DNA from: Amycolatopsis sp. 195334CR
Lineage (GTDB): Bacteria; Actinomycetota; Actinomycetes; Mycobacteriales; Pseudonocardiaceae
Assembly: GCF_017309385.1 (NCBI RefSeq)
Contig: NZ_JAFJMJ010000001.1
Span: 2,852,001-2,916,000 of the forward strand
Direction: 5' to 3'
Length of the DNA stretch: 64,000 nucleotides
Below, in pieces: positions 8,389 through 16,843 of this stretch. Under the pieces are notes generated by a model that made no database searches, was not told where the DNA came from, and saw nothing but the letters and a program-made list of their open reading frames with translations. Positions within the stretch are counted from its first letter, which is position 1, and every line of letters starts with the position of its first letter. The position numbers and the translations under genes were made by a program.

Positions 8389-8447
8389 TCTTATCTAACC
8401 CGGTACGGGCAGGCGGGCAACAGTGGTTCGGAAGGTGGGACACGCCG

Positions 8448-10121
8448 ATGCGGGGTGATCGGTTGCTGGCCGAGGTGGCCGGCGGGGACCGCACCCGGCT
8501 CGGGCTGGTGCTGCTGACCGCGCTCACCGCGACCACCGCGGGCCTGCTGCTGCCCGGCGCGCTCGCCGGCGCGGTGGACGCCGCGATCTCCGGCCAGCGC
8601 AGCTGGCCCCAGGTGCTGTGGCTGCTCGGCCTCGGCGCCATCGACATCACCGCCGACGTGCTCGGCGGACTGCTCACCGTGGTCGTCACCAGCACGGCCA
8701 CCGCGACCCTGCGGCGACGGCTCACCCGGCACCTGCTCGGCCTCGGCACCCGCTCGCGGTTCGCCGACGGCGACGCGATCAGCCGGCTCACCGGCGACTG
8801 CGTGAGCGCCGGTTCGGTCGCCTCCATCCTGGTGCAGCTGGGTTCGGCGGCCTGCCTCTCGGCCGGCGCCATCGTGCTGCTGGCGGTGCTGGACTGGCGG
8901 CTCGCCCTGGTTTTCCTCGGCAGCGTGCCGGTCGCGCTCTGGCTGGCCCGCTCCCACCTCCGGCACACCGCCGACGACGTGCTGACCTACCAGCGCGTGT
9001 CCGGCGAGATCGGCGCACGCCTGCTCGACGCCATCCGCGGCCTGCGGACCATCGCCGCCTCCGGCACCGCCGAGCGCGAGACGCGCCGGGTGCTGCGCCC
9101 GCTGCCCGAACTCGGCCGGGCTGGGTCCGGGATGTGGCAGACCCAGGCGCGGATGATCTGGCGTGCCGCCCTCCTGCTGCCCGCGGTCGAGGTCGCGGTG
9201 CTGATCGCCGCCGGTTTCGGCGTGTTGCAAGGCCGCCTGAGCGTCGGCGACGTGCTCGCCGCACTCGGGTACGTCGCGCTCGGCATGGGCCTGGTCGGTC
9301 AGATCCCGCTGCTCACCACGCTGGCCAGGGCGCGCTCGTGCGCGCAGCGGATCAGCGAGGTGCTCGACGAACCGCTGCCGCACCGCGGCCGCGCCGATGT
9401 GCGCCCCGGTCCCGGTTCGGTGGAACTGCGGCGGGTCACCGTTCCCGGCGCGCTGTCCGAAGTGGACCTGACCATTCCCGGCGGCACCTTTCTCGCCGTG
9501 GTGGGGAAATCCGGGTCCGGCAAGTCCGCGCTGGTCGGGGTGGTCGGCGGGTTGATCCGGCCGGAGGAGGGCCGGGTACTGCTCGACGGCGTGTCCACCG
9601 GCCGCCTGCGGCCCGAGGTGCTGCGGTACTACGTGGCCTACGCGTTCGAGCGGCCCGCGCTGCTCGGCGCCACGGTTGCCGACGCGGTCTCGTACGGGAC
9701 GTGGGCCGGGGAGATCGCCGTCCGCAACGCGTGCCGGACCGCGCAGGTGCACGATCTGGTGGTGCGCCTGCCCGACGGTTACCGCACGCCGTTGTCGGAA
9801 ACCCCGTTGTCCGGTGGGGAAGCCCAGCGGCTCGGCCTGGCGCGCGCGATCGTGCGCAACCCGCGTGTGCTGGTGCTCGACGACGCGACCGCCAGCCTCG
9901 ACACGGTCACCGAGGTCCAGGTCGACGAAGCCATCGAAACCGCGCTGCCGGGGCGCACCCGGCTGGTGGTCACGCACCGGGCCGGGACCGCGGCCCGCGC
10001 GGATCTGGTGGCGTGGCTGGAAAACGGGCGCGTGCGGGCGGTCGGCCCGCACGACGTGCTGTGGCAGGAACCCGGCTACCGCTCGGTTTTCACCGAGTCC
10101 GTTGTGGACACCGAGCGATGA
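8448..10121 (+). CDS. ABC transporter, fused permease and ATPase (RamA/AmfB-like)
   Basis: This 557-aa half-transporter has an ABC-exporter membrane domain (about 1-310, roughly six hydrophobic helices) followed by the nucleotide-binding domain. Walker A GKSGSGKSA lies near 352-360, the signature near LSGGEAQRLGLARA, Walker B near VLVLDDATAS, and the switch His in VVTHRA. Its position after LanKC and precursor, and its ATGA overlap with a second half-transporter, match RamA/RamB of the SapB locus. The pair probably forms a heterodimer that exports the modified peptide. No C39 protease domain is present, so leader removal must be done by another enzyme. Confidence 0.93.
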   Translation: MRGDRLLAEVAGGDRTRLGLVLLTALTATTAGLLLPGALAGAVDAAISGQRSWPQVLWLLGLGAIDITADVLGGLLTVVVTSTATATLRRRLTRHLLGLGTRSRFADGDAISRLTGDCVSAGSVASILVQLGSAACLSAGAIVLLAVLDWRLALVFLGSVPVALWLARSHLRHTADDVLTYQRVSGEIGARLLDAIRGLRTIAASGTAERETRRVLRPLPELGRAGSGMWQTQARMIWRAALLLPAVEVAVLIAAGFGVLQGRLSVGDVLAALGYVALGMGLVGQIPLLTTLARARSCAQRISEVLDEPLPHRGRADVRPGPGSVELRRVTVPGALSEVDLTIPGGTFLAVVGKSGSGKSALVGVVGGLIRPEEGRVLLDGVSTGRLRPEVLRYYVAYAFERPALLGATVADAVSYGTWAGEIAVRNACRTAQVHDLVVRLPDGYRTPLSETPLSGGEAQRLGLARAIVRNPRVLVLDDATASLDTVTEVQVDEAIETALPGRTRLVVTHRAGTAARADLVAWLENGRVRAVGPHDVLWQEPGYRSVFTESVVDTER

Positions 10122-11839
10122 GCGTCGTCCGGTTGTACTGGGGATCGCTCGGCAGGCAGTGGCGGGGCGGGCTGGTCCTGTTCGGCTGTTCGGTGCTGGA
10201 AAGCGTGCCCGCCTTCCTGTCCGGGCGGCTGGTCGCGCTGTCCGTGGACCGCGGGTTCGCCGCGGGCGCACCGCTGACCGGCGTGCTGTGGCTGCTGGTC
10301 TTCGCGCTGGTCGCGGTGGTCGGCGCACTGGGGTCACGGCTGGTGTGGCGGCAGCTCGGCATGGTGATCGAACCCCTGCGCGACGCACTGGTGACCGCGG
10401 TGGTCGGCGGTGTCCTGCGCAACGGTGCCACCAGCCGGAACGCGCCCGACGCCAGCGGGGTCGCCCGCATCACGCAGCACGTCGAGGTCATCCGCGACGC
10501 CACGGCCGGGCTCCTGGTGCAGGCACGCGGAATGCTGGTGACCACGGTCGCCGCGATCGCCGGGTTGTTCACCGTGGCGGGCGGCCTGGCGTGGCTGGTG
10601 GCGATCCCGGTGCTGACCGCGCTCGCGTTGTTCGCCTGCCTGCTGCCCGCGCTCGCGGCCCGTCAGCGCGCGGTGGCCATCGCGGACGAACGCACCGCGG
10701 AGGTGGCCGGTGGGGTGCTCGTCGGCATGCGGGACGTGGTGGCGTGCGGGGCCGAGCAGACCGCGGGCATGGCGGTGTTCGACGCCGTCGACGACCAGGC
10801 GCGCGCCGCGGTCCGGATGGCGAAGGCGACCGCGCTGCGCACGCTGGTCATCGCGATCGGCGGCTTCTCCCCGCTGATCCTGGTGCTGCTCAACGCACCC
10901 GGCATGGTGGCCGCGGGGGAACTGACCGCCGGCGCCGCGCTCGGTTCGCTGGTCTACCTCGCCACCACCATGCAGCCCGCACTGCAGGGCTTGGCGTCCA
11001 CCGCGAGCACGGTGGTGCTGCGCCTGTTGGTCGCCGTCCGCCGACTGTCCGAAGTGGCCGGTTCGCCGGAACCACCCAGCGGTGACGCCGAACCGGCGGG
11101 CGCGGCGATTTCCGTGCGGGGACTGACGTTCGGCTGGGGCGAGCACGCGGAACCGGTGGTGCGCGGGCTGGATCTGGACCTGGTGCCCGGTGACCACCTC
11201 GCGGTGGTCGGCCCGAGCGGGATCGGCAAGTCGACCCTGGCCGGGCTGCTCACCGGACAGCTCGAACCGCAGGATGGCGTGGTGCGGCTCGGCGGGGTGC
11301 CGGTGCGGTCGGTGCGGGCGGAGTCGGTGCACCGGATGGTGGCGCTGATCCCGCAGGAGGCGTACGTCTTCGCCGGGACCGTGCGGGAGAACCTGGCGCT
11401 GTTCGCCCCCGAGGCGACCGACGACCGGTTGCACGAAGCCGCGCGTGCGGTCGGCGCCGGGGCACTCGTGGACCGCCTCGGCGGGCTGTACGGCGAAATC
11501 GGCCACGCCGCGGAAGGGCTTTCCGCCGGGCAGGCCCAGTTGCTCGGCCTGGCCAGGGTGTACGCGAGCCAGGCGGAAGTGATCATCCTGGACGAGGCGA
11601 CCGCCCACCTCGACCCGGCCGCCGAAGCCCACGCGGAACGGGCTTTCGCCGCGAGGGGCGGGATTCTGGTGGTCATCGCGCACCGGCTCAGCTCGGCGCT
11701 GCGGGCGAACGGCCTCCTGGTGATGGACGGCGACCACACCCTGCTGGGCACGCACGAAGGGCTGCTGGCCGAGTCTGCCAGGTACGCCGAGATGATGCGT
11801 GCCTGGACCGGCCCGCCCGAGCGGGTGCGGGCCTCGTAA
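10118..11839 (+). CDS. ABC transporter, fused permease and ATPase (RamB/AmfA-like)
   Basis: This 573-aa partner half-transporter starts at ATG 10118 inside the stop of the previous gene (ATGA overlap). The membrane domain occupies about 1-310. The ATPase domain has Walker A GPSGIGKST near 365-372, the signature LSAGQAQLLGLAR, Walker B VIILDEATAH and the His switch in VIAHRL. The Q-loop lies in IPQEAY. The catalytic Glu after Walker B is present here (DEAT), whereas the partner has Asp (DDAT). This suggests one degenerate and one canonical ATP site, as in many heterodimeric exporters. Confidence 0.93.
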   Translation: MSVVRLYWGSLGRQWRGGLVLFGCSVLESVPAFLSGRLVALSVDRGFAAGAPLTGVLWLLVFALVAVVGALGSRLVWRQLGMVIEPLRDALVTAVVGGVLRNGATSRNAPDASGVARITQHVEVIRDATAGLLVQARGMLVTTVAAIAGLFTVAGGLAWLVAIPVLTALALFACLLPALAARQRAVAIADERTAEVAGGVLVGMRDVVACGAEQTAGMAVFDAVDDQARAAVRMAKATALRTLVIAIGGFSPLILVLLNAPGMVAAGELTAGAALGSLVYLATTMQPALQGLASTASTVVLRLLVAVRRLSEVAGSPEPPSGDAEPAGAAISVRGLTFGWGEHAEPVVRGLDLDLVPGDHLAVVGPSGIGKSTLAGLLTGQLEPQDGVVRLGGVPVRSVRAESVHRMVALIPQEAYVFAGTVRENLALFAPEATDDRLHEAARAVGAGALVDRLGGLYGEIGHAAEGLSAGQAQLLGLARVYASQAEVIILDEATAHLDPAAEAHAERAFAARGGILVVIAHRLSSALRANGLLVMDGDHTLLGTHEGLLAESARYAEMMRAWTGPPERVRAS

Positions 11840-11848
11840 CCTACCGCC

Positions 11849-12388
11849 GTGACTGCGGAAACCGATGGCAACCCGTTCGACGGCGGGGTCAGCTGGGACC
11901 GGCGCGGCGAGCACTGGGTCGGCGTGTTCCACCCCGGCTACCTCAGCCTCTTCCGCGAGCACATCGCCACCCTGCGCGGGATCATCCGGCGCCGCCTCGA
12001 CCAGCACGCGGCCGGCGTGCCGGAGCGCGAACCGGATCCGCGGGTGGCGGCGATCCTGCGGTTGCGCGGCGGCGACGGGCGCTCGGAACTGGAGATCCTC
12101 TTCCCGGTGGTGAACCGCCTCGCCGAGGTCGAAGCCGAGGTGCCGGAGTCCGGCGGGGTGGTGGAACTGCGCGGCTGGGAGGACCGGTACCGCTGGGGCT
12201 CGGCCGCGCTGGACGTCTGCATCGCCATCACCGAGTGGGTCCAGCGCTGGTCGCGCGGGGAACAGGTGGACGGCGCGCCCTGCCCCGACCCGGCCGCGCT
12301 GGTGCTCTGGAGCAGGCAGTGCGAATGGCTCAACGAGCACATCGTGGTGCCGCTGCGGCCGCTGGTGGACCCGGCCCCGGAGAGCTGA
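11849..12388 (+). CDS. Unknown soluble protein
   Basis: A 179-aa reading frame begins with GTG 9 bases after the RamB-like gene and has good high-GC codon usage. The sequence is acidic and Trp-rich (for example GWEDRYRWGSAAL and WVQRWSRGEQ). It has no membrane segment or signal peptide, and I do not recognise a family. There is no clear ribosome-binding site, so it may depend on coupling to the transporter gene. Its tight spacing suggests co-transcription with the lanthipeptide operon, but a functional link is unproven. Confidence 0.6.
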   Translation: MTAETDGNPFDGGVSWDRRGEHWVGVFHPGYLSLFREHIATLRGIIRRRLDQHAAGVPEREPDPRVAAILRLRGGDGRSELEILFPVVNRLAEVEAEVPESGGVVELRGWEDRYRWGSAALDVCIAITEWVQRWSRGEQVDGAPCPDPAALVLWSRQCEWLNEHIVVPLRPLVDPAPES

Positions 12389-12504
12389 CCGCCGACCGGC
12401 CCCTTGTTACTCACCAGTAAGACTGGCACAATTTTCCTGATCGTCTCCGGCCGGAACCGGGTACGATAACCCGCGCTCGGGCGGACCGAAGGGTGGCACG
12501 CCGC

Positions 12505-14142
12505 ATGGGGTTGACCGTTGCGCGCACCGTGGTGCGCCTCCTGGCCGAGGCCGGGGTGCGACGCGCGTACGCGGTTCCCGGTGAATCCGTGGTCGACCTG
12601 CTGGAAGCGCTCCAGGTGGAACCCCGCCTCAACCTGGTCTCCGCGCGCCACGAAGCCGGCGCCGCCTTCATGGCCGACGCCGACGGCAAGCTCTGCGGCA
12701 CCCCCGCGGTCGCGGTGGCGGGCAGCGGTCCCGGCGCGGCGAGCATGACGGCCGCGGTGCACACCGCCTTCCAGGACGAGACGCCGATGGTGGTGCTGCT
12801 CGGCCAGGTACCCTCCGGCGACCTCGGCGAGGAGACCTTCCAGGAGGTCGACCTGGTCCGGCTGTACGCGCCGCTGGCCAAGTGGACGGCGCAGGCGGCC
12901 ACCCCGGACGAGGTGCCCGGCCTGCTCGCCGAGGCGCTGCACGCGGTGAACACCGGCCGCCAGGGGCCCGCCGTGCTCTCCGTGCCCGCCGACTTCTGGG
13001 CGCGCCCGTTCGAGAGCGTGGTGCAGCGACCGGCCGAGGTCGCCGTGCCGCCCGGCTCGCTGGAGCGGCTGGCCGGCGAGGTGGCGCGGCTGGTCGACGA
13101 CGCGCGGTACCCGGTGATCATCGCCGGTGGCGGCGTGCGGCTGGCCCGCAAGCAGCTGATCGACGCGGTGGACCACCTCGGCCTGGCCGTCTACACCGCG
13201 TTCCGCAGGCAGGACGCCTTCCCGGAGAACCACCCGAACTACGTCGGCCACCTCGGCCACCACGTCCCGGACGACCAGCTCCGCGCGCTGGAGCAGGCGG
13301 ACCTGGTGCTCGCGCTGGGCACCCGGCTGGACGAGGTGACCACGCAGCGGTACCGCTACCCGGCCTACACCCAGCCGCTGGTGATGGTCGGCGGCGGCCG
13401 TCCCGGGCCGCGGCGGCGCGGCCTGACCTTCCACGTCGACACCGACGTGGCCCGGTTCCTCAGCGAACTCCGGCAGGCCGCCAAACCGCGCAAGCGCAAC
13501 TGGACGGTCGCGCACCAGGCGGTCAAGGAGTTCATGCGCCCACCGCAGCGCGGCACCTCGGGACCGGTCCACCCGGCCGACGTGGTGCGCTCGCTGCGCC
13601 AGCTGGCCCCCGAGGACACCGTGGTGACCAGCGACGCGGGCAACTTCGCCGCCTTCGTCCACCGGTACTGGTGCTTCACCCAGCCGCGCACGCAGCTCGG
13701 CCCGTGCAACGGCGCGATGGGCTACGCGGTGCCCGCCGCGGTGGCCGCGAAGCTGGCCGAACCGCACCGGACCGTGGTCGCCATGGTCGGCGACGGCGGC
13801 GCGCTGATGACCGGGCAGGAGATCGAGACCGCGGTGCGCCACCGGGCCCCGGTGATCGTGGTGGTGTTCCAGAACGGCCTCTACGGCGCGATCGCCGCGC
13901 ACCAGGCCCGCTCGCACGGCCGGTTGTCCTCTGTGGCCGTCGGAACGGTGGATTTCGCTTCCTGGGCAAGGGGTCTGGGCGCGGCCGGGTACACCGTCAA
14001 CGACCAGGAGGAGCTCGAACCGGCGTTGGCCAGCGCGTTGATGCGGCAGCGGCCGTGCGTGGTCGACGTGCGCACCGATCCCGACGTGATCGCCCCCGAC
14101 CAGCGGCTGAGCAGCATGCTCCGGTCCCGGCTGGAGAGCTGA
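12505..14142 (+). CDS. Thiamine-pyrophosphate enzyme (acetolactate synthase-like)
   Basis: This 545-aa protein shows all three TPP-enzyme domains. The N-terminal pyrimidine-binding domain contains the catalytic Glu in [14 protein letters not shown] central domain follows. The C-terminal PP domain holds the metal-binding motif [13 protein letters not shown] running to N in VVFQNGLYG (about 429-460). Relatives include acetolactate synthase large subunits, benzoylformate decarboxylase and glyoxylate carboligase, and these features do not decide between them. No small regulatory subunit (IlvH) is adjacent, which argues against housekeeping acetolactate synthase. ATG 12505 is preferred over GTG 12493, which lies too close to the GAAGG sequence. 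Confidence 0.88.
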   Translation: MGLTVARTVVRLLAEAGVRRAYAVPGESVVDLLEALQVEPRLNLVSARHEAGAAFMADADGKLCGTPAVAVAGSGPGAASMTAAVHTAFQDETPMVVLLGQVPSGDLGEETFQEVDLVRLYAPLAKWTAQAATPDEVPGLLAEALHAVNTGRQGPAVLSVPADFWARPFESVVQRPAEVAVPPGSLERLAGEVARLVDDARYPVIIAGGGVRLARKQLIDAVDHLGLAVYTAFRRQDAFPENHPNYVGHLGHHVPDDQLRALEQADLVLALGTRLDEVTTQRYRYPAYTQPLVMVGGGRPGPRRRGLTFHVDTDVARFLSELRQAAKPRKRNWTVAHQAVKEFMRPPQRGTSGPVHPADVVRSLRQLAPEDTVVTSDAGNFAAFVHRYWCFTQPRTQLGPCNGAMGYAVPAAVAAKLAEPHRTVVAMVGDGGALMTGQEIETAVRHRAPVIVVVFQNGLYGAIAAHQARSHGRLSSVAVGTVDFASWARGLGAAGYTVNDQEELEPALASALMRQRPCVVDVRTDPDVIAPDQRLSSMLRSRLES

Positions 14143-14245
14143 CGCGCGAAGCCTTCTCACTGACCGGTTTTTGTCGGTCCGCCGTGGCACAATCGGCGGC
14201 ACACGGACCGAGCGGTACGGGGTCCGCGGAGAGAGGGTGGCGAAC

Positions 14246-14422
14246 ATGGGGAACGAAACAGCGGGGCATCCGGCCAGGACCTCCGGCGTGGCGCCGGTGG
14301 CCTTCAGCAACACCGAGGCGCCGGAGCCGATCAAGTCGATGACCAGCGCGGCCGACCGGGACGCGGTCACCCGGTCCCCGTTCTCGGCCGAGGTGGCGAG
14401 CGGCAGGCGGACCGGGGAATAG
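14246..14422 (+). CDS. Small hypothetical protein
   Basis: This 58-aa frame begins MGNETAGHPARTSGVAPVAF and has GAGAGAGGG about 8 bases before the ATG. It is hydrophilic, with no membrane helix or recognised domain. The good Shine-Dalgarno and its own space between two unrelated genes support expression, but composition alone is weak evidence for so short a frame. An in-frame upstream GTG would add 25 Arg-rich residues without a ribosome-binding site. Confidence 0.4.
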   Translation: MGNETAGHPARTSGVAPVAFSNTEAPEPIKSMTSAADRDAVTRSPFSAEVASGRRTGE

Positions 14423-14459
14423 CTCCGGGTCGGGCAGATCACCCGGACGGGCCTCATCA

Positions 14460-14669
14460 CTGGCGGGCGGCCCCGGTTGTGTGCTTTACTTCCGGTGGTC
14501 TCAAGCTTTTGTGTTCGTGCTGGGTGCTGACACCCGTTCTCTTCTCAGCCACGCTCGCAAGACTTAGCGGGCGTAGTGCGTTCCCCACTCGGGGAGGCAA
14601 ACCGTTCCGTTTTGACCCGGGTGGCCGGCCTGGCCCCTCGTTTGTTTTTACGCATGGAGATTGTTTTAT
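14460..14669 (+). promoter_or_regulatory. Long 5' leader of the cold-shock gene
   Basis: About 250 bases separate the previous gene from the cold-shock start. The region is richer in T (for example TTTGTTTTTACGCATGGAGATTGTTTTATATG), unlike the flanking coding DNA. Cold-shock mRNAs commonly have long structured leaders that open at low temperature. The exact promoter is not clear from sequence. Confidence 0.35.
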
Positions 14670-14873
14670 ATGACTCAGGGCACCGTGAAGTGGTTCAACT
14701 CCGAGAAGGGGTTCGGCTTCATCACTCCCGACAACGGCGGCGGCGACGTCTTCGTTCACTACTCGGAGATCCAGGGCAACGGCTTCCGCACGCTGGAGGA
14801 GAACGCTCGCGTCGAGTTCGAGATCGGCCAGGGCCAGAAGGGCCCGCAGGCCACCTCGGTCAACGTCATCTGA
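14670..14873 (+). CDS. cspA: Cold-shock protein CspA family
   Basis: This 67-aa single cold-shock domain starts [19 protein letters not shown], with RNP1 KGFGFIT and RNP2 DVFVHY. It binds single-stranded RNA or DNA as a chaperone in the cytoplasm. The ATG at 14670 has a GGAGA element 10 bases upstream. Three extra in-frame codons back to TTG 14661 are unnecessary. A strong hairpin follows, so the gene is monocistronic. A close paralog lies at 33099. Confidence 0.96.
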   Translation: MTQGTVKWFNSEKGFGFITPDNGGGDVFVHYSEIQGNGFRTLEENARVEFEIGQGQKGPQATSVNVI

Positions 14874-14893
14874 CCTGACCCTCAGCTCTTCGA

Positions 14894-14934
14894 CGAAGGG
14901 GCTGTCACCGTTGCTACCGGTGGCGGCCCCTTCG
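14894..14934 (+). terminator. Hairpin terminator after cspA
   Basis: CGAAGGGGC at 14894-14902 pairs with GCCCCTTCG at 14926-14934. An inner GTCACCG/CGGTGGC stem pairs all but the central positions. No T run follows, as is usual in actinobacteria. Confidence 0.7.
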
Positions 14935-15003
14935 CCGTATCTCCACCCGGTTCTCCACCCTCGGGCGGGTTCCGCGAGCCGGGCGCGCACCTAGGCTGAC
15001 CAG

Positions 15004-16119
15004 GTGAAGTCTTCCGGTGGCATCGCCCCGTCCTGGGTGATCATCCAGGGCCTCGGCACGGTGCTGATCGCCTTCTTCCTGATCGTCTCCGACGACCGCG
15101 ACCCGTGGGTCTGGGCCGGGTACGGGGTGTCGGCCGCGGCCTGGCTGGTCTTCGTGGCGACCCTGGGCAGGCGGCCGCGGCTCGCCGTGCCGATGCTGGT
15201 CGTCTCCACCGCGACCGCCGCCGCGCTGGCCGGGCCCGCCGCCGGCCTGACCGCGACGATCATCACCCTGCTCACCATCGGGCGGTTCGCCGGGCTCACC
15301 ATCGCCGGTGGCCGGCTGATCGCCGCAGTGGTCGGCCTCGACCTGGTGCTGGTGATCGGCAGCTGCCTGCTCTGGGACCGCCCGGCCTGGGACGTCGGCG
15401 GCGCGTCCGCCGCGGTGCTGGTCTCCGCGTTGTGCGGGCTCAACCGCCGCCAGACCGACCTCCGCGTGCGGCAGACCGAGCAGCTGCTCGAACAGACCCG
15501 CCTCGCCCACGCCGAGCACGCCAGGGCGGCGGCGCTCGACGAACGCACCCGCATCGCCCGCGAGATCCACGACGTGCTCGCGCATTCCCTTGGCGCGCTG
15601 GGGGTTCAGCTCGAACTGGCGGAGGCGCTGCTGGCCGAGCGCGACGACCGCGACGCCGCGCTCACCACGATCCGCCGGTCGCGGCGGCTGGCGGTGGACG
15701 GGCTCGGGGAGGCCCGCGAGGCGGTGGCCGCGCTGCGCCAGGACTTGCCGTCGCTGCCGGAGGCGGTCGCCCGGCTGGTCGAGGTGCACCGGCGCGATCG
15801 CGGTCCGGTCGACCTTGACCTGTGCGGTGAGGTGGTCGCGGTGCCGACGGTGGCCACCGTGGCGCTGACCGCGGTCGCCCGCGAAGCGCTGACCAACGCG
15901 GCCAAGCACGCCCCCGGGGCGCGGGTCGAGGTGCTGCTGCGGTCCGGTGACCAGGGCGTTCGCCTCGAGGTGGCGAACGGGCTGCCGCCGGGACCCGGTC
16001 GGGGGAAGGGCTTCGGGCTGACCGGTATGCGCGAGCGGCTGGAGCTGGCCGGTGGCACCCTGAACGCGGGACCGGACGGGGGAGAGCGATGGCTGGTGAC
16101 GGCGGAGGTGCGGCGATGA
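15004..16119 (+). CDS. Sensor histidine kinase (NarL-type partner)
   Basis: This 371-aa kinase has about four to five N-terminal hydrophobic helices (residues 8-140), a short coiled coil, and the HisKA_3 dimerisation domain with phospho-acceptor His189 in RIAREIHDVLAHSLGAL. The HATPase domain follows, with the N-box near REALTNAAKHA and the G-box near GKGFGLTGMRERL. No large extracellular domain is seen, so it may sense a membrane signal. The start is GTG at 15004. Its stop overlaps the response-regulator ATG. In LiaS/DesK-type systems such kinases monitor the envelope. The signal here is unknown. Confidence 0.9.
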   Translation: MKSSGGIAPSWVIIQGLGTVLIAFFLIVSDDRDPWVWAGYGVSAAAWLVFVATLGRRPRLAVPMLVVSTATAAALAGPAAGLTATIITLLTIGRFAGLTIAGGRLIAAVVGLDLVLVIGSCLLWDRPAWDVGGASAAVLVSALCGLNRRQTDLRVRQTEQLLEQTRLAHAEHARAAALDERTRIAREIHDVLAHSLGALGVQLELAEALLAERDDRDAALTTIRRSRRLAVDGLGEAREAVAALRQDLPSLPEAVARLVEVHRRDRGPVDLDLCGEVVAVPTVATVALTAVAREALTNAAKHAPGARVEVLLRSGDQGVRLEVANGLPPGPGRGKGFGLTGMRERLELAGGTLNAGPDGGERWLVTAEVRR

Positions 16120-16751
16120 TCAAGGTCATCGTCGCGGACGACCAGCAGGCCGTGCGCGAGGGCCTGGCCGCGTTGCTCGGCATGGCCGGGGACGTGCTGG
16201 TCACCGGGACCGCGGCGAACGGCCGCCAGGTGCTCGACCTGCTCGCCGCCGGGACCGAGGCCGACGTGGTGCTGATGGACCTGCGCATGCCGGTGCTCGA
16301 CGGGGTGGCGGCGACCACCCGGATCACCGCCGAGCACCCCGGGATCGCGGTGGTCGTGCTGACCACCTACGCGGACGACGAGTCGATCGGCGGCGCGCTG
16401 CGCGCCGGGGCCCGCGGTTACCTGACCAAGGACGCCGGGCGGACGGAGATCGCCACCGCGTTGCGCTGCGCGGTGGCCGGTCAGTCGGCCTTCGACCCGG
16501 CGGTGACCCAGCGCCTGGTCGAGGCGCTGGACGCGCCGCCGGCCACCCGCGTGCCGCCCGATCGGCTGACCACGCGCGAGGCGGAGGTGCTGGGCCTGAT
16601 CGGCGGCGGGCTGACGAACGCCGAGATCGCGGCGCGGCTGTTCATCGGGGAAACCACGGTCAAAACGCACATCAACAACGCGTTCGCGAAGATCGGCGTC
16701 CGGAATCGCGCGGAAGCCGTGCGCTATGCGTACCAGCACGAGCTGGGCTGA
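16116..16751 (+). CDS. NarL/FixJ-type response regulator
   Basis: This 211-aa regulator has a receiver domain (1-120) with the acidic pocket in VIVADDQQ and phospho-acceptor Asp55 in VVLMDLRMPVLDG. A C-terminal LuxR-type helix-turn-helix (about 145-205) contains LTTREAEVLGLI and GETTVKTHINNAF. Translation starts at ATG 16116, which overlaps the kinase stop (ATGA), so pairing with the upstream kinase is near certain. The targets are unknown. The closest downstream gene, glnX, is 92 bases away. Confidence 0.93.
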   Translation: MIKVIVADDQQAVREGLAALLGMAGDVLVTGTAANGRQVLDLLAAGTEADVVLMDLRMPVLDGVAATTRITAEHPGIAVVVLTTYADDESIGGALRAGARGYLTKDAGRTEIATALRCAVAGQSAFDPAVTQRLVEALDAPPATRVPPDRLTTREAEVLGLIGGGLTNAEIAARLFIGETTVKTHINNAFAKIGVRNRAEAVRYAYQHELG

Positions 16752-16843
16752 TTTCGATTCGGTTGTGCCCCGCAGGTCGGTGGTGACGGTCGCGGTATCT
16801 CCTATACGTTCATGCGCGTACGCAGGAGGGGTGGAGGAATCCG

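Noticed and set aside
12505..14142. Housekeeping acetolactate synthase ilvB
   Set aside because: No ilvN or ilvC gene is adjacent, and the TPP motifs are shared by many decarboxylases, so only the superfamily is called.
15004..16751. RamR-type regulator pair for the lanthipeptide locus
   Set aside because: The response regulator is a NarL-type protein with its own coupled kinase more than 4 kb away. Nothing in the sequence ties it to the lanthipeptide operon.
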